Assembly (NCBI RefSeq): GCF_900142065.1
Contig: NZ_FSRJ01000001.1
Span: 372,001 to 436,000 of the forward strand
Length of the DNA: 64,000 nucleotides
Source: Agromyces cerinus subsp. cerinus
Lineage (GTDB): Bacteria; Actinomycetota; Actinomycetes; Actinomycetales; Microbacteriaceae
Reading direction: 5' to 3'
Shown: positions 41,960 through 51,782 of the stretch, in pieces
Layout: each line of letters starts with the position of its first letter
Position numbering within the stretch: position 1 is the first letter of the stretch
Notes under the pieces: generated by a model
The model's input: the letters and a program-made list of their open reading frames with translations, nothing else
What the model was told of the DNA's origin: nothing
The model's database searches: none
Made by a program: the position numbers and the translations under genes

Positions 41960-43240
41960 ATGCGACAGGACTGGTTCGACACCGCCCGATTCGGGCTCTT
42001 CGTGCACTTCGGTGCCTACAGCGGAGCCGCCCGCCACGAGTGGGTGCAGACGTACGAGCGACTGACCGACGCGGAGTACCTGCCGTACGTGGAGCACTTC
42101 GAACCCGACCGCTTCGACGCCGCGGCGATCGCCGCAACGGCGGTCGCGACCGGCATGGGCTACAGCGTGCTCACGACGAAGCACCACGACGGCTTCTGCC
42201 TGTGGGACTCCGACCTCACCGACTTCACGACCCGCGCGGTCTGCGATCGCGACCTCGTCGCGGAACACGTCGAGGCGAGCCGGGCCGCCGGCCTCAAGGT
42301 CGGCCTGTACTACTCGCTCATCGACTGGCACCATCCCGACTTCACCGTCGACTGGAACCACCCGCGTCGCGACGACCCCGAAGCGCACGCCCTGAACGAG
42401 GGCCGCTCGATGGAGCGCTACCGCCAGTACCTGCACGGGCAGGTGCGCGAACTCCTCACCCGCTACGGCACGATCGACTACCTCTTCTTCGACTTCACGT
42501 ACCCCGAGACGAAGGAGGGCTGGGAGGGCAAGGGGCCCGAGGACTGGGACGCGGCGGGCCTGCTCGCACTGTGCCGTGAGCTTCAGCCCGACATGCTCGT
42601 GAACGACCGGCTCGGCGTGCCGGGCGACTTCGTGACGCCCGAGCAGTACCAGCCGACGAAGCCGCTCGTGCAGGGCGGCGAGCCCGTCGTGTGGGAGGCG
42701 TGCCAGACGACGAACGGCTCGTGGGGGTATCACCGCGACAACGTCGACTTCAAGAGCGCGCCGCTGCTCATCCGCATGCTCGCGGACTCGGTCTCGATGG
42801 ACGGCAACATGCTGCTGAACGTCGGACCCGACGGGCGCGGCACGATCCCTCCCGTCGACCGGAGCCTCCTCGGCGAGATCGGCGAGTGGATGGACCTGCA
42901 CCACGGCGCGATCGTCGGCGCCGGGCATGCGCCGTTCATCCCGCCGCGCGAGGGCGTGTACACGCTCCGCGGCGACCGCCTCTACCTGCATCTGTTCAGC
43001 TGGCCGCTCGGCTTCGTGCATCTGCCCGGGCTCGCGGGCAGGGTCTCGTACGCGCGCTTCCTGCACGACGGCTCCTGGCTTCGCACGAGTGAGACCGATC
43101 CCGACCAGGTGGCGAACGTGATGCGCCCGGCGGGGGAGGAGGCCGGCACCCTCACGGTGTCGCTGCCGGTCAGGCAGCCGGATGTCGCGGTGCCGGTGAT
43201 CGAGCTGACGCTGGCCCGAACCGGGGTCAGCGCGCCGTAG
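41960..43240 (+). CDS. alpha-L-fucosidase, GH29 (first copy)
   Basis: A 426-residue GH29 enzyme. FGLFVHFGAYSGAARHEW, LTTKHHDGFCLWDSDLTDF and VGLYYSLIDWHHPDF are family blocks. The likely nucleophile is D178 in YLFFDFTYP. MLLNVGPDGRGTIPP closes the barrel and a beta-sandwich follows. No signal peptide, so it acts on imported fucosides. ATG 41960 follows AGAAGGA. It is convergent with the ROK repressor, with a 14-bp overlap of the two 3' ends. A second GH29 gene lies in the operon at 50436. Confidence 0.92.
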   Translation: MRQDWFDTARFGLFVHFGAYSGAARHEWVQTYERLTDAEYLPYVEHFEPDRFDAAAIAATAVATGMGYSVLTTKHHDGFCLWDSDLTDFTTRAVCDRDLVAEHVEASRAAGLKVGLYYSLIDWHHPDFTVDWNHPRRDDPEAHALNEGRSMERYRQYLHGQVRELLTRYGTIDYLFFDFTYPETKEGWEGKGPEDWDAAGLLALCRELQPDMLVNDRLGVPGDFVTPEQYQPTKPLVQGGEPVVWEACQTTNGSWGYHRDNVDFKSAPLLIRMLADSVSMDGNMLLNVGPDGRGTIPPVDRSLLGEIGEWMDLHHGAIVGAGHAPFIPPREGVYTLRGDRLYLHLFSWPLGFVHLPGLAGRVSYARFLHDGSWLRTSETDPDQVANVMRPAGEEAGTLTVSLPVRQPDVAVPVIELTLARTGVSAP

Positions 43241-44417
43241 GCGCCGCCTCGTCGGAGCTGAAGGTCAGCTCGTCGAGCACGAGTCGGGCGGCGCCGAGGA
43301 GGCCGGCGTTCGGGCCGGTCGACGCCGCCTCGATGCGCAGGCGCTGGGTCACGAGCGGGTGGCAGCCCTCGTAGATGCGGCTCCGCACGGCGGCGATGAA
43401 CGGCTCGCTCGACGACATGCTGCCGGTGAGGAAGAGCGCGTCGGGGTTGAAGAAGTTCACGACCGTGGAGAGCACCTGGCCGAGATACGTGCCGGCCGTG
43501 CGCACGAGTGTCGTGGCGACCGGGTCGGCGTCGCGGGCGAGGGCGAGCACGTCGGCGGTCGTGTGCACCGTGATGCCGCGCTCGTTCATCTGCCGCACGA
43601 GGCTCGCGCCGCTCGCCACGGTCTCGAGGCAGCCGGTGTTGCCGCAGGAGCAGGGCCGGTCGTCAGCGGCGTCGATGCGCGTGTGCGTGACGTCGCCGGC
43701 CGCCCAGGTGGCGCCGCGGTGCAGCACGCCGTCGACGACGATGCCGCTGCCGATGGCGGTTCCGGCCTTGACCGTGACGCTGTGGCGGGTCGCGCCGAAC
43801 TGCGCACGGTGCTCGCCGAGCGCCATGAGGTTGGCGTCGTTGTCGACGGCGGCGGGCACGCCGAACTCGCGGCTCAGCCAGTCGCGCACCCGGAACCCGG
43901 GCCACCCGGGCATGCGCGACGGCTGGTCGACGATGCCCGTGTCGACGTCGACCGGGCCCGGCAGGGCGACGCCGACGCCCCGGATGCCGCGGAACTCGGG
44001 GTCGACCTCGGTCGCGAGTCCGCGCATCGCGGCGGCGATCGCCGTGAGGGTCGCCTCGGGGCCGTCGCCCACGTCGACGGGGATCGTGGTGGTGGCCAGC
44101 AGTGCGCCGCTGAGGTCGACGCGGCCGATGCGCGCGTGGCCGCCGCCGAGGTCTGCGACGAGGATGCTGCCGCGATCGCCGCGGAGTCGGAGGATGCGGG
44201 GGCGACGGCCGCCGCTGGAGATGCCGACGCCCTCTTCGTGCAGCACGCCGAGCTCGGTGAGTTCGGCCACGCGGAGCGAGACCGTCGAGGGCGCCAGGCC
44301 CAGGATGCGCGAGAGATCGCTGCGTGAACTCGCCTCGCCTCGGGCGATGAGTTCGACGATCTGGCGGGCGTGCTGTGGGGGCGACGTCGGGTGCGTCGGC
44401 GGTGTCGGCTGTGACAT
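43227..44417 (-). CDS. ROK-family transcriptional repressor
   Basis: A 396-residue NagC/XylR-type regulator. The winged HTH is at about 15-70 (SRSDLSRILGLAPSTVSLRVAELTELGVL, in part). A ROK sugar-binding domain follows, with the zinc motif CSCGNTGCLET and the VADLGGGHARIGRV strand in place of the kinase DxGGT. It should release DNA when a sugar binds. ATG 44417 is chosen since the upstream frame would run through the promoter region. It is divergent from the sugar-importer operon and probably represses it through the repeats at 44521-44580. Confidence 0.92.
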   Translation of the reverse strand: MSQPTPPTHPTSPPQHARQIVELIARGEASSRSDLSRILGLAPSTVSLRVAELTELGVLHEEGVGISSGGRRPRILRLRGDRGSILVADLGGGHARIGRVDLSGALLATTTIPVDVGDGPEATLTAIAAAMRGLATEVDPEFRGIRGVGVALPGPVDVDTGIVDQPSRMPGWPGFRVRDWLSREFGVPAAVDNDANLMALGEHRAQFGATRHSVTVKAGTAIGSGIVVDGVLHRGATWAAGDVTHTRIDAADDRPCSCGNTGCLETVASGASLVRQMNERGITVHTTADVLALARDADPVATTLVRTAGTYLGQVLSTVVNFFNPDALFLTGSMSSSEPFIAAVRSRIYEGCHPLVTQRLRIEAASTGPNAGLLGAARLVLDELTFSSDEAAPTAR

Positions 44418-44520
44418 GCGGCTTCTTTCGAGGTCGAAGTAAGTTGAGATTAGTACGATCTTCGAGCCTCTTGGGCGATCAACCCGCCGAAATTCAAGGA
44501 TCTGCGCCAGACATCCGACG

Positions 44521-44580
44521 AAAGTTGGCGAAGTTTGCCCTGTCTGGCATGATGACTTTACGCACAAGGTTGACAAAGTT
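44521..44580 (+). promoter_or_regulatory. direct repeats and promoter of the sugar-import operon
   Basis: AAAGTTGGCGAAGTT (44521-44535) and AAGGTTGACAAAGTT (44566-44580) match at 12 of 15 bases, start points 45 bp apart. TTGGCG (44525-44530), 17 bases, CATGAT (44548-44553) is a possible promoter that overlaps the first copy; the second lies just downstream of its start point. This layout suits repression by the divergent ROK protein. Confidence 0.5.
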
Positions 44581-44643
44581 CATTCGACGGTCGAAAAAAC
44601 TTGGCCAGCTCATGTGTCCTGATGCCTGAGGAGGCGACATTCA

Positions 44644-45894
44644 ATGAAGAAGATCCACGTCGGCGCGATGGCGGTCGCGACCGCCGCCGCACTCGTGATG
44701 ACGGGTTGCAGCACCGGAGGCGCCGAGGCGTCGTCCGACACCATCGTCATCGACATGTGGGCGGGCAGCCAGTCCGACACCGACGCGCTGAACGCGCAGC
44801 TCGCGATCGCGCAGGAGCAGAACCCCGACCTGAAGATCGAACTCCGCACGGCACCGTGGGGCGACTTCTTCACGAAGCTCACGACGAACACGGCCTCGGG
44901 CAACATGGCCTGTGTCACCGGAATGAACTCGGGCATGCTCTCGAGCTACACCGCAGGGTTCGCCGAGCTCACCGACGCCGACCTGAAGACCGCCGGGCTC
45001 GACCCGGCCGACTTCGCGCCGGGCAGCGAGGAGATCCTCTCGAACAAGGGCACCATGTACGGCCTGCCCTTCGACATCGCGACGATGCTCGTCTACTACA
45101 ACCAGGACATGCTCGACGCCGCCGGCGCCGCAGTCCCGCAGCCCGGCTGGACCTTCGACGAGTTCGAGGCGACCGCGAAGGCCGCCACCACCGACGGCAA
45201 GTACGGCTTCGCCGTCGGCATGGGCGACTTCCAGTGGCAGGCGCTGCCGATCGCCAAGTCGGGCACGCAGCCCGTCGAGACCGACGGCACGCTCGACCTC
45301 ACCAACCCCGACTTCGTCGATGCGGCCACCTGGTACTCGGGCCTCGTCACCGACGAGAAGGTCGCGGCGCCCGTCGCATCGGCATCGGACGCGGGTTGGG
45401 GCGAGACCCAGTACTCGGGCGGCAACGCCGCCATGGCCGTCGACGGAACCTGGAACGCGGTCACCTACCTCGACAACGACTCCGGCTTCAACGCGGGCAT
45501 GACCACGCTGCCCACCGGTGACAACGGCTCGCTCGGCCTGATCCTCGGCTCGGGCTTCGGCATCGCGAAGGACTGCGAGAACAAGGAAGACGCCCTCAAG
45601 GTGCTCGGCTCGCTCCTCAGCGCCGACGCGCAGGACTACATCGCCTCATCGGGTCGCAGCTACCCGGCGCGCGTGTCGTCGCAGCCGCTCTACTTCGAGT
45701 CGATCGACGAGCAGCACCGCGACCAGGTCGAGGCCGTCTTCACGAAGGCGTTCGAGCAGGTCGAAGGCCAGAAGGTCAGCGACAACTGGTCGAAGGTCGG
45801 CACGTACATCCAGCCGCAGCTGGTGAGCGTCTACAACGGCCAGGAATCCATGTCGAACGTGCTCGAGTCCGCTCAGCAGCAGTTCGGCGAATAA
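44644..45894 (+). CDS. ABC sugar importer, solute-binding lipoprotein
   Basis: A 416-residue extracellular binding protein. The signal peptide ends in VMTGC with lipid-Cys at residue 22. The mature part has [54 protein letters not shown] and [13 protein letters not shown] (in part), as in the carbohydrate family-1 binders. It catches sugar for the two permeases downstream. Substrate is inferred as fucosyl sugar from the GH29 genes. Confidence 0.93.
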   Translation: MKKIHVGAMAVATAAALVMTGCSTGGAEASSDTIVIDMWAGSQSDTDALNAQLAIAQEQNPDLKIELRTAPWGDFFTKLTTNTASGNMACVTGMNSGMLSSYTAGFAELTDADLKTAGLDPADFAPGSEEILSNKGTMYGLPFDIATMLVYYNQDMLDAAGAAVPQPGWTFDEFEATAKAATTDGKYGFAVGMGDFQWQALPIAKSGTQPVETDGTLDLTNPDFVDAATWYSGLVTDEKVAAPVASASDAGWGETQYSGGNAAMAVDGTWNAVTYLDNDSGFNAGMTTLPTGDNGSLGLILGSGFGIAKDCENKEDALKVLGSLLSADAQDYIASSGRSYPARVSSQPLYFESIDEQHRDQVEAVFTKAFEQVEGQKVSDNWSKVGTYIQPQLVSVYNGQESMSNVLESAQQQFGE

Positions 45895-45920
45895 GCACCA
45901 CCGGCAAGGACCCTCTCGAG

Positions 45921-46832
45921 ATGTCGAACACCAAGCAGATACCTCGTCGAGGGACGCTCGCCAGAGCTGAATCCCGTCAGGCGCTGGGCTTCGTCAGCCC
46001 AGCCCTGGCGGGCCTCGCCCTGTTCACGGTCGTCCCCGTCGTCCTGTCCATCGTCATGGGCTTCTTCAACTGGCCCACGTTCGGCGAGAAGACGTTCGTC
46101 GGGCTCGACAACTACGTCAAGCTCTTCACCCAGAGCCCCGACTTCTGGCCGGCGCTGCGCAACACCTTCGTCTTCGCCCTGCTCTACGTGCCGATCAGCG
46201 TCGGGCTGTCGCTGCTCCTCGCGATCTCGCTGAGCGCCCGCATCCGCGGTCGCGGCATGCTGCGGGTGCTCTTCTTCATCCCCGTCGTGACCCCGATGGT
46301 CGCGAACGTGCTCGTGTGGAAGATGATGCTGCAGCCGCAGGGCCTCTTCAACGGCCTCTCCCAGACCTGGTTCGGGGTCGAGCTGCCGAACTTCCTCGCC
46401 GACCCGCAGTGGGCGATGATCATGGTCGTCATGATGTCGGTCTGGCAGGGCCTCGGCTACAACATGCTGATCTTCTCGGCAGCGCTCGAGCAGCTGCCCG
46501 AGTCGGTCGTCGAGGCGGCGCGCATCGACGGCGCCCGCGGCTTCCGCATGCTCTGGAGCGTGACGCTCCCGATGATCTCGCCGTCGCTGTTCTTCGCGAG
46601 CATCATGACCATGATCACGGCGCTGCAGGTCTTCGTGCAGCCGCAGCTGCTCACCGGCGGCGGTCCGGGCAACGCGACCCAGCCGCTCGTGCAGTTCATC
46701 TACAACCAGGGCTTCAAGTTCCAGGAGCTGGGCCTCGCCGCAGCGGCCGCCTGGATCCTCTTCGCCATCATCATCATCCTGACCGCGCTGCAGTTCCGCG
46801 CGCAGAAGAAGTGGGTGCACTATGAGCATTGA
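45921..46832 (+). CDS. ABC sugar importer permease, MalF-like
   Basis: A 303-residue inner-membrane permease with six helices. The cytoplasmic EAA loop EAARIDGARGFRMLWSVTLP contacts the ATPase. It starts after a basic N-tail (MSNTKQIPRRGTLARAESRQ). Its 3' end overlaps the next permease gene by 11 bp. No ATPase is encoded in the operon, so a shared MsmK-like ATPase elsewhere must power it. Confidence 0.94.
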   Translation: MSNTKQIPRRGTLARAESRQALGFVSPALAGLALFTVVPVVLSIVMGFFNWPTFGEKTFVGLDNYVKLFTQSPDFWPALRNTFVFALLYVPISVGLSLLLAISLSARIRGRGMLRVLFFIPVVTPMVANVLVWKMMLQPQGLFNGLSQTWFGVELPNFLADPQWAMIMVVMMSVWQGLGYNMLIFSAALEQLPESVVEAARIDGARGFRMLWSVTLPMISPSLFFASIMTMITALQVFVQPQLLTGGGPGNATQPLVQFIYNQGFKFQELGLAAAAAWILFAIIIILTALQFRAQKKWVHYEH

Positions 46833-47751
46833 CACGCTCCCGGCCGCGACCGCGGTGTTCGATGCGGAGGCGGATGCTCCCGCAGAGCCCGACGAGCGAG
46901 CGGGCGGTCGCGAACCGCTCACGAAACGCGGCCGCGTTCGACTCGTCTTCGCCCACATCGCCGTCTACGTCGCCGCCGCGATCTTCGTCTCGCCGATCGT
47001 CTACGCCTTCTTCTCGGCGCTGAAGCCCAACTCCGAGATGTTCTCGATGCCGCCGACCCTCATCGGGTCGGAGATGCGCTGGTCGAACTTCGCGGACGTC
47101 TTCGCGTACGGCCCCTTCCTCACCTACATCGGCAACTCGTTCTTCGTCTCGATCACCGGCACGCTCGTCGTGCTCGCCGTGTCGACGACGGCCGGGTACG
47201 CGTTCGGGCGCCTCCGCTGGAAGGGCCGCGACGCCGTCTTCGTGCTCTTCCTCGCGACGCTGATGGTGCCGCAGGAGGTGCTCGTCATCCCGATGTTCCA
47301 GGTGATGCAGTGGTTCGGTTGGGTCGACACGTACCAGTCGCTCATCCTGCCCTTCGCGTTCACCGCGTTCGGCACCTTCCTCATGCGCCAGTTCTTCCGC
47401 GGCATCCCGTTCGAACTCGAGGAGGCGGCGCGCGTCGACGGGGCGGGCCCCATCCGCTCGTTCCTGCAGATCATCCTGCCGCTCGCGAAGTCGGCCGTCG
47501 CCGTGCTCTCGGTCTTCACGTTCCTCTCCTTCTGGAACAGCTACCTCTGGCCGCTCATCGTCACGGTCGACTACGCCGCCCACGGCACCCTGCCCGTCGG
47601 TCTCGCATCGTTCTCGGGACTCCAGGGCACGCGCTGGGACCTCCAGATGGCCGCGGCGATCATCTCGATGGTGCCGACCACGGTGCTCGTGATCGTGCTG
47701 CAGAAGCACCTCGTGAAGGGCATCGCGATGGCCGGCCTGGGTGGCCGATAG
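46822..47751 (+). CDS. ABC sugar importer permease, MalG-like
   Basis: A 309-residue partner permease with six helices. The EAA loop is EEAARVDGAGPIRSFLQIILP. The first about 45 residues are a polar Asp/Glu/Ala-rich cytoplasmic extension. The start overlaps the first permease gene by 11 bp. The C-terminus QKHLVKGIAMAGLGG is typical of the MalG/CUT1 group. Confidence 0.94.
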   Translation: MSIDTLPAATAVFDAEADAPAEPDERAGGREPLTKRGRVRLVFAHIAVYVAAAIFVSPIVYAFFSALKPNSEMFSMPPTLIGSEMRWSNFADVFAYGPFLTYIGNSFFVSITGTLVVLAVSTTAGYAFGRLRWKGRDAVFVLFLATLMVPQEVLVIPMFQVMQWFGWVDTYQSLILPFAFTAFGTFLMRQFFRGIPFELEEAARVDGAGPIRSFLQIILPLAKSAVAVLSVFTFLSFWNSYLWPLIVTVDYAAHGTLPVGLASFSGLQGTRWDLQMAAAIISMVPTTVLVIVLQKHLVKGIAMAGLGGR

Positions 47752-47804
47752 TGGCGGACGGCTCGTCCCGCTCCGCCGAACTCCGCACTGAATCAGGAAC
47801 CGCC

Positions 47805-48791
47805 ATGTCTTCCCACCACGTGGTCGCCGGTCTCGACATCGGCGGCACCAAGATCTCGGCGGTGCTCTGCGACCGTTCGGGAGACGTTCTCGCGGCAGGC
47901 GTCGTTCCGGCGCCGGCTCGGGAGGGCGGTGCCGCGATGACGGCGGCCGCCGCTGCACTCGTCCGCTCGCTGGAGCAGAGCTCCGGGCTCACCGCGGTCG
48001 CCGCCGGCGTCGGCGCCGCGGGCGTCATCGACCAGGCCAGCGGCACGGTGCGCGCGGCATCCGAGTCGTTCACCGACTGGGTCGGCTACGCCATCGGACC
48101 GGAGCTGTCGACGGCGCTCGGCGTGCCGGTCTCGGCCGAGAACGACGTGAACGCGTTCCTGATGGGCGAGCTCCGCTGGGGCTCGGTCGCCGGCTCGGAG
48201 CATGCCATCGGCATCACGCTCGGCACGGGCGTGGGCGGCGCGATCGCAATGGACGGCCGCATCATGGGCGGCCCGCACGGCGCGGCCGGCGAGATCGGCC
48301 ACACGCCCGGCTACAGCGACCTCGTGTGCACCTGCGGGCAGGTCGGCCATCTCGAGACGCTCGCCTCCGGACGCTCGATCGAGGCCCGCTACGCCGAACG
48401 GGTCGGCGCAGTCGGCACCCCGGGGTTCGAGATCGCCGAGCTCGCACGAGTCGGCGACGCCGACGCCACGGCGGTCTTCGACGCCGCGGGCCACGCGCTC
48501 GGCCTGGCGATCGCCACCGCCGCGAACCTCCTCGACGTCGTCAACGTCGTCGTCGGCGGGGGAGTGCGCGAGGCGTGGGACGTGCTCGAGCCCTCGCTGT
48601 CCAGGACCCTCGCGCAGAACGAGCCGGTCTCGGGCATCGCCCTCACCGTGCACCCGGCGCTGCTCGGCGGTCGCGCCGTCGCACTCGGTGCCGCGGCGCT
48701 CGCCTGGCCGCTCGCCGACGATCCGGCCGCGATCGTCTTCGACACCGAAGCGGATGCCGCACCGGCATCGCCCGTCGGCATGACGGCGTGA
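47805..48791 (+). CDS. ROK-family sugar kinase
   Basis: A 328-residue sugar kinase. The ATP-phosphate motif DIGGTK is at 11-16. EIGHTPGYSDLVCTCGQVGHLE carries the zinc site (given over 20 residues in full as EIGH, CTCG and GHLE blocks): the third Cys of the usual CxCGxxGCxE is His here. GVGAAGVID and GITLGTGVGGAI are as in glucokinases and N-acetyl-sugar kinases. A Glu/Asp/Ala-rich tail of about 25 residues follows. It likely phosphorylates the imported sugar. CAGGA precedes ATG 47805. Confidence 0.88.
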   Translation: MSSHHVVAGLDIGGTKISAVLCDRSGDVLAAGVVPAPAREGGAAMTAAAAALVRSLEQSSGLTAVAAGVGAAGVIDQASGTVRAASESFTDWVGYAIGPELSTALGVPVSAENDVNAFLMGELRWGSVAGSEHAIGITLGTGVGGAIAMDGRIMGGPHGAAGEIGHTPGYSDLVCTCGQVGHLETLASGRSIEARYAERVGAVGTPGFEIAELARVGDADATAVFDAAGHALGLAIATAANLLDVVNVVVGGGVREAWDVLEPSLSRTLAQNEPVSGIALTVHPALLGGRAVALGAAALAWPLADDPAAIVFDTEADAAPASPVGMTA

Positions 48792-48828
48792 GCCGAGACC
48801 GATGCAGAACACCACCGAGGAGCAGAAC

Positions 48829-50406
48829 GTGAACGACGCAGCGACCACCGCGCCGGAGGCATCCGAGATCTGGATGGGGCCGCTCGGCGCCGTGGAACCG
48901 GGCGGACTCGCTCGGCCCCGCATCGGCATCGCCGGCATCTCGATCGAGTCGAGCACCTTCTCGCCGCACCTGAGCGGCGACGAGGCGTTCACCGTCCGCG
49001 AGGGCGGCGCGCTGATGGCCTACTACCCGTTCCTCTCCGAAGGATCGGAGCTGCGCGGTGCTGCCGAATGGGTGCCGCTGACCCACGGCCGCTCGCTGCC
49101 GGGCGGCGCGGTCGCCCCCGAGACGTACGAGCGGATGAAGCGTGCGATCATCGCCGGCATCCGCGCCCAGGGGCCGTTCGACGGCTTCTTCTTCGACATC
49201 CACGGCGCGATGAGCGTCGTCGGCATGGTCGACGCCGAGGCCGACCTGGCCCGTGCGGTGCGCGCCGAGCTCGGCGACGCCACGCTCGTCTCGACGTCGA
49301 TGGACCTGCACGGCAACGTCTCGCGCGAGCTGCTCGACGCGGTCGACCTCATCACCTGCTACCGCATGGCTCCCCATGAGGACGTGTGGAACACCAAGGA
49401 GCGGGCGGTGTTCAACCTGCTCACCCGCCTGCGTTCCTCCGTCGGCGCCGACGTGCTCGAGCGCCGCCCGTACAAGGCCTGGCTGCAGGTGCCCGTGCTG
49501 CTGCCCGGCGAGAAGACGAGCACCCGTCTCGAGCCCGCGCGCGGCATCTACGCCGAGGTCCCGGTGGCCGAGCACACGGCGGGCGTCGTCGATGCCGCCG
49601 TGTGGGTCGGGTACGCCTGGGCCGACGAGCCCCGCTGCCAGGCCGCCGTCGTCGTCACCGGCGACGACCGGCAGGTCATCGCCGCCGAGGCCGAGCGGCT
49701 CGCCCGCGCCTACTGGGACGCCCGCGACGACTTCGAGTTCGTCGCCGACGCCCTGCCGCTGGCCGAGTCGATCGACGCCGCGCTCGCCGCGACCGACGAA
49801 CGGCCGTACCTGATCTCCGACTCGGGCGACAACCCCACCGCCGGCGGCGCCGGCGACGTCTCGTGGACCCTCGGGCAACTGCTCGACCGGCCGGAGTTCG
49901 CAGGCGGCGACCTCACCGTCATCCACGCGTCGATCTTCGACCCGGCCGCCGTCGAGGTCGCCAGGAAGGCCGGCGTGGGCGGAGAGATCGCCGTGCTCGT
50001 CGGTGGTCGCGTCGACGGCGGGCCGTCGGGCCCGGTGCCGATCGCGGGAACCGTGTTCTCCATCACCGACGGCGACGCGGACGCCGGGACGCAGGTCGTC
50101 ATCAAGGCCGGCGGCGTGCACGCGATCATCACCGAGCGGCGCAAGCCCTTCCACCACCTCGCCGACTTCACGATGCTCGGGCTCGACCCGCACGCGGCCG
50201 ACATCGTCGTCGTGAAGATCGGCTACCTCGAGCCCGAGCTCTACGAACTCGCGCAGGGCTGGAAGCTCGCGCTGACTCCCGGCGGCGTCGACCAGGACCT
50301 GCTGCGTCTCGGACACCGTCGCCTCGCGCCCGGGGTCTTCCCCTTCGAGACGGATGCCCCTGAGCCCGCGCTCGTCGCCCTCGTGACCCGTCGACCGACC
50401 CGCTGA
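48829..50406 (+). CDS. M81 (MlrC-like) metallohydrolase
   Basis: A 525-residue protein of the M81 / MlrC family. Blocks: GIAGISIESSTFSPHLSG, FFFDIHGAMS, TSMDLHGNVSRELLD and CYRMAPHEDVWNT. The His and Asp in DIHGAM and DLHGN are the likely zinc ligands. C-terminal domain about 310-525. MlrC cleaves peptide bonds in linear microcystin, but most relatives are uncharacterised and often lie in sugar operons. I prefer GTG 48829, 7 bases after GAGGAG, to ATG 48802, which has no Shine-Dalgarno. An amide-hydrolase role on a sugar conjugate is only inference. Confidence 0.85.
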   Translation: MNDAATTAPEASEIWMGPLGAVEPGGLARPRIGIAGISIESSTFSPHLSGDEAFTVREGGALMAYYPFLSEGSELRGAAEWVPLTHGRSLPGGAVAPETYERMKRAIIAGIRAQGPFDGFFFDIHGAMSVVGMVDAEADLARAVRAELGDATLVSTSMDLHGNVSRELLDAVDLITCYRMAPHEDVWNTKERAVFNLLTRLRSSVGADVLERRPYKAWLQVPVLLPGEKTSTRLEPARGIYAEVPVAEHTAGVVDAAVWVGYAWADEPRCQAAVVVTGDDRQVIAAEAERLARAYWDARDDFEFVADALPLAESIDAALAATDERPYLISDSGDNPTAGGAGDVSWTLGQLLDRPEFAGGDLTVIHASIFDPAAVEVARKAGVGGEIAVLVGGRVDGGPSGPVPIAGTVFSITDGDADAGTQVVIKAGGVHAIITERRKPFHHLADFTMLGLDPHAADIVVVKIGYLEPELYELAQGWKLALTPGGVDQDLLRLGHRRLAPGVFPFETDAPEPALVALVTRRPTR

Positions 50407-50435
50407 CACCCGCTGACACCCCGAACAGGAACGAC

Positions 50436-51782
50436 ATGCTGAACTTCGAGACCCGCATCGGCCCCGACTTCGGTGCCGACGCCCCCGTCTATCCGGCCGC
50501 AGGCGTGCCCGAGTGGTACCGCGACGCGAAGCTGGGCTTCTTCGTGCACTGGGGCCTCTACTCGGTGCCGGCGTGGGGAACCCCGCACGACGGCCGCGGC
50601 GTGCCCACCGAGGACGCGTACGCGCACCACCAGTACGCCGAGTGGTACGGCAACACCGTGCGTATCGCGGGCAGCCCGACGTGGCAGCGCCACCAGGACG
50701 TCTACGGCACCGGCACGAGCTACGAGGACCTCGCCGACCGTTGGGACGCCTCGACCTTCGACGCCGATGCGTTCGTCGGCTCGCTCGTCTCGGCGGGCGC
50801 CCGGTACGTGATCCCCACCACGAAGCACCACGAGGGCTTCTGCCTGTGGGACACCGAGACGACGGCCTTCAACGCCGCACGCCGCGGACCCCGCCGCGAC
50901 CTCATCCGCGAGTTCCACGACGCCACGCGCGCCGCGGGTGCGAAGTTCGGCGTCTACTTCTCGGGTGCGCTCGACTGGCACGTCAGCGACTTCCCGCCGA
51001 TCGAGTCGGACACCGACCTCTTCCGCTACCGCCGGAACGACGAGCGCTTCTCGCGCTACTCGGCCGCGCAGCTGGAGGAGCTGGTCGAACGGTTCAGCCC
51101 CGACATCCTCTGGAACGACATCGACTGGCCCGACGGCGGCAAGGGCCGTGACGAGTTCGCGGTCGCGGCGCTCCTCGAGCGCTACCTCGAGCGCGTGCCG
51201 TCGGGGGTCGTCAACGACCGCTGGGGCGTGCCGTACCACGGGTTCCTGACGCGCGAGTACACGCACGTCGAGGACATCGTCGAGTCGCCGTGGGAGTCCA
51301 CGCGCGGTCTCGGGTTCTCGTTCGGCTACAACGAGGCCGAGGGCCCGGAGCACTCGCTGTCGGGCGACGCGCTCGTGCGTCTGCTCGTCGACGTGGTCTC
51401 GAAGAACGGCAACCTGCTCATCAACGTCGGACCCCGTGCCGACGGCTCGATCCCCGAGCTCCAGGCAGCGAGCATGAGCGCGATGGGCCGCTGGCTCGAG
51501 GTCAACGGCGACGCCGTCTACGGCACGCGCCCGTGGCTCCGCGCCGGCGACCGCATCGGCGCGCCCGCCTCGTACACGGCGAACGGCGGCGACGTCTTCG
51601 TGCACGCGATCGATCCGGCCGCCGGCGAGCTCCGCCTGCCGTCCGAGCTCGCGGGTGCCGGGCGCGTGACCTGGCTGGGCGCGGGCGATGCCGCCGTCGA
51701 GTCGTCGAGCGCCGGGGCAACCGTGTCGATCCCCGAAGCGCTGCGTGGCGAGCCGATCGCCGTCGCCCGCGTGACGCCGTGA
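50436..51782 (+). CDS. alpha-L-fucosidase, GH29 (second copy)
   Basis: A 448-residue GH29 enzyme. YRDAKLGFFVHWGLYSVPAW, IPTTKHHEGFCLWDTETT, and FGVYFSGALDWH are family blocks. The likely nucleophile is D228 in PDILWNDIDWP. NLLINVGPRADGSIPELQ closes the barrel. No signal peptide. It differs clearly from the copy at 41960, so the two likely cut different linkages. ACAGGAACG lies before ATG 50436. Its stop overlaps the first cutC-like gene (GTGA). Confidence 0.94.
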   Translation: MLNFETRIGPDFGADAPVYPAAGVPEWYRDAKLGFFVHWGLYSVPAWGTPHDGRGVPTEDAYAHHQYAEWYGNTVRIAGSPTWQRHQDVYGTGTSYEDLADRWDASTFDADAFVGSLVSAGARYVIPTTKHHEGFCLWDTETTAFNAARRGPRRDLIREFHDATRAAGAKFGVYFSGALDWHVSDFPPIESDTDLFRYRRNDERFSRYSAAQLEELVERFSPDILWNDIDWPDGGKGRDEFAVAALLERYLERVPSGVVNDRWGVPYHGFLTREYTHVEDIVESPWESTRGLGFSFGYNEAEGPEHSLSGDALVRLLVDVVSKNGNLLINVGPRADGSIPELQAASMSAMGRWLEVNGDAVYGTRPWLRAGDRIGAPASYTANGGDVFVHAIDPAAGELRLPSELAGAGRVTWLGAGDAAVESSSAGATVSIPEALRGEPIAVARVTP

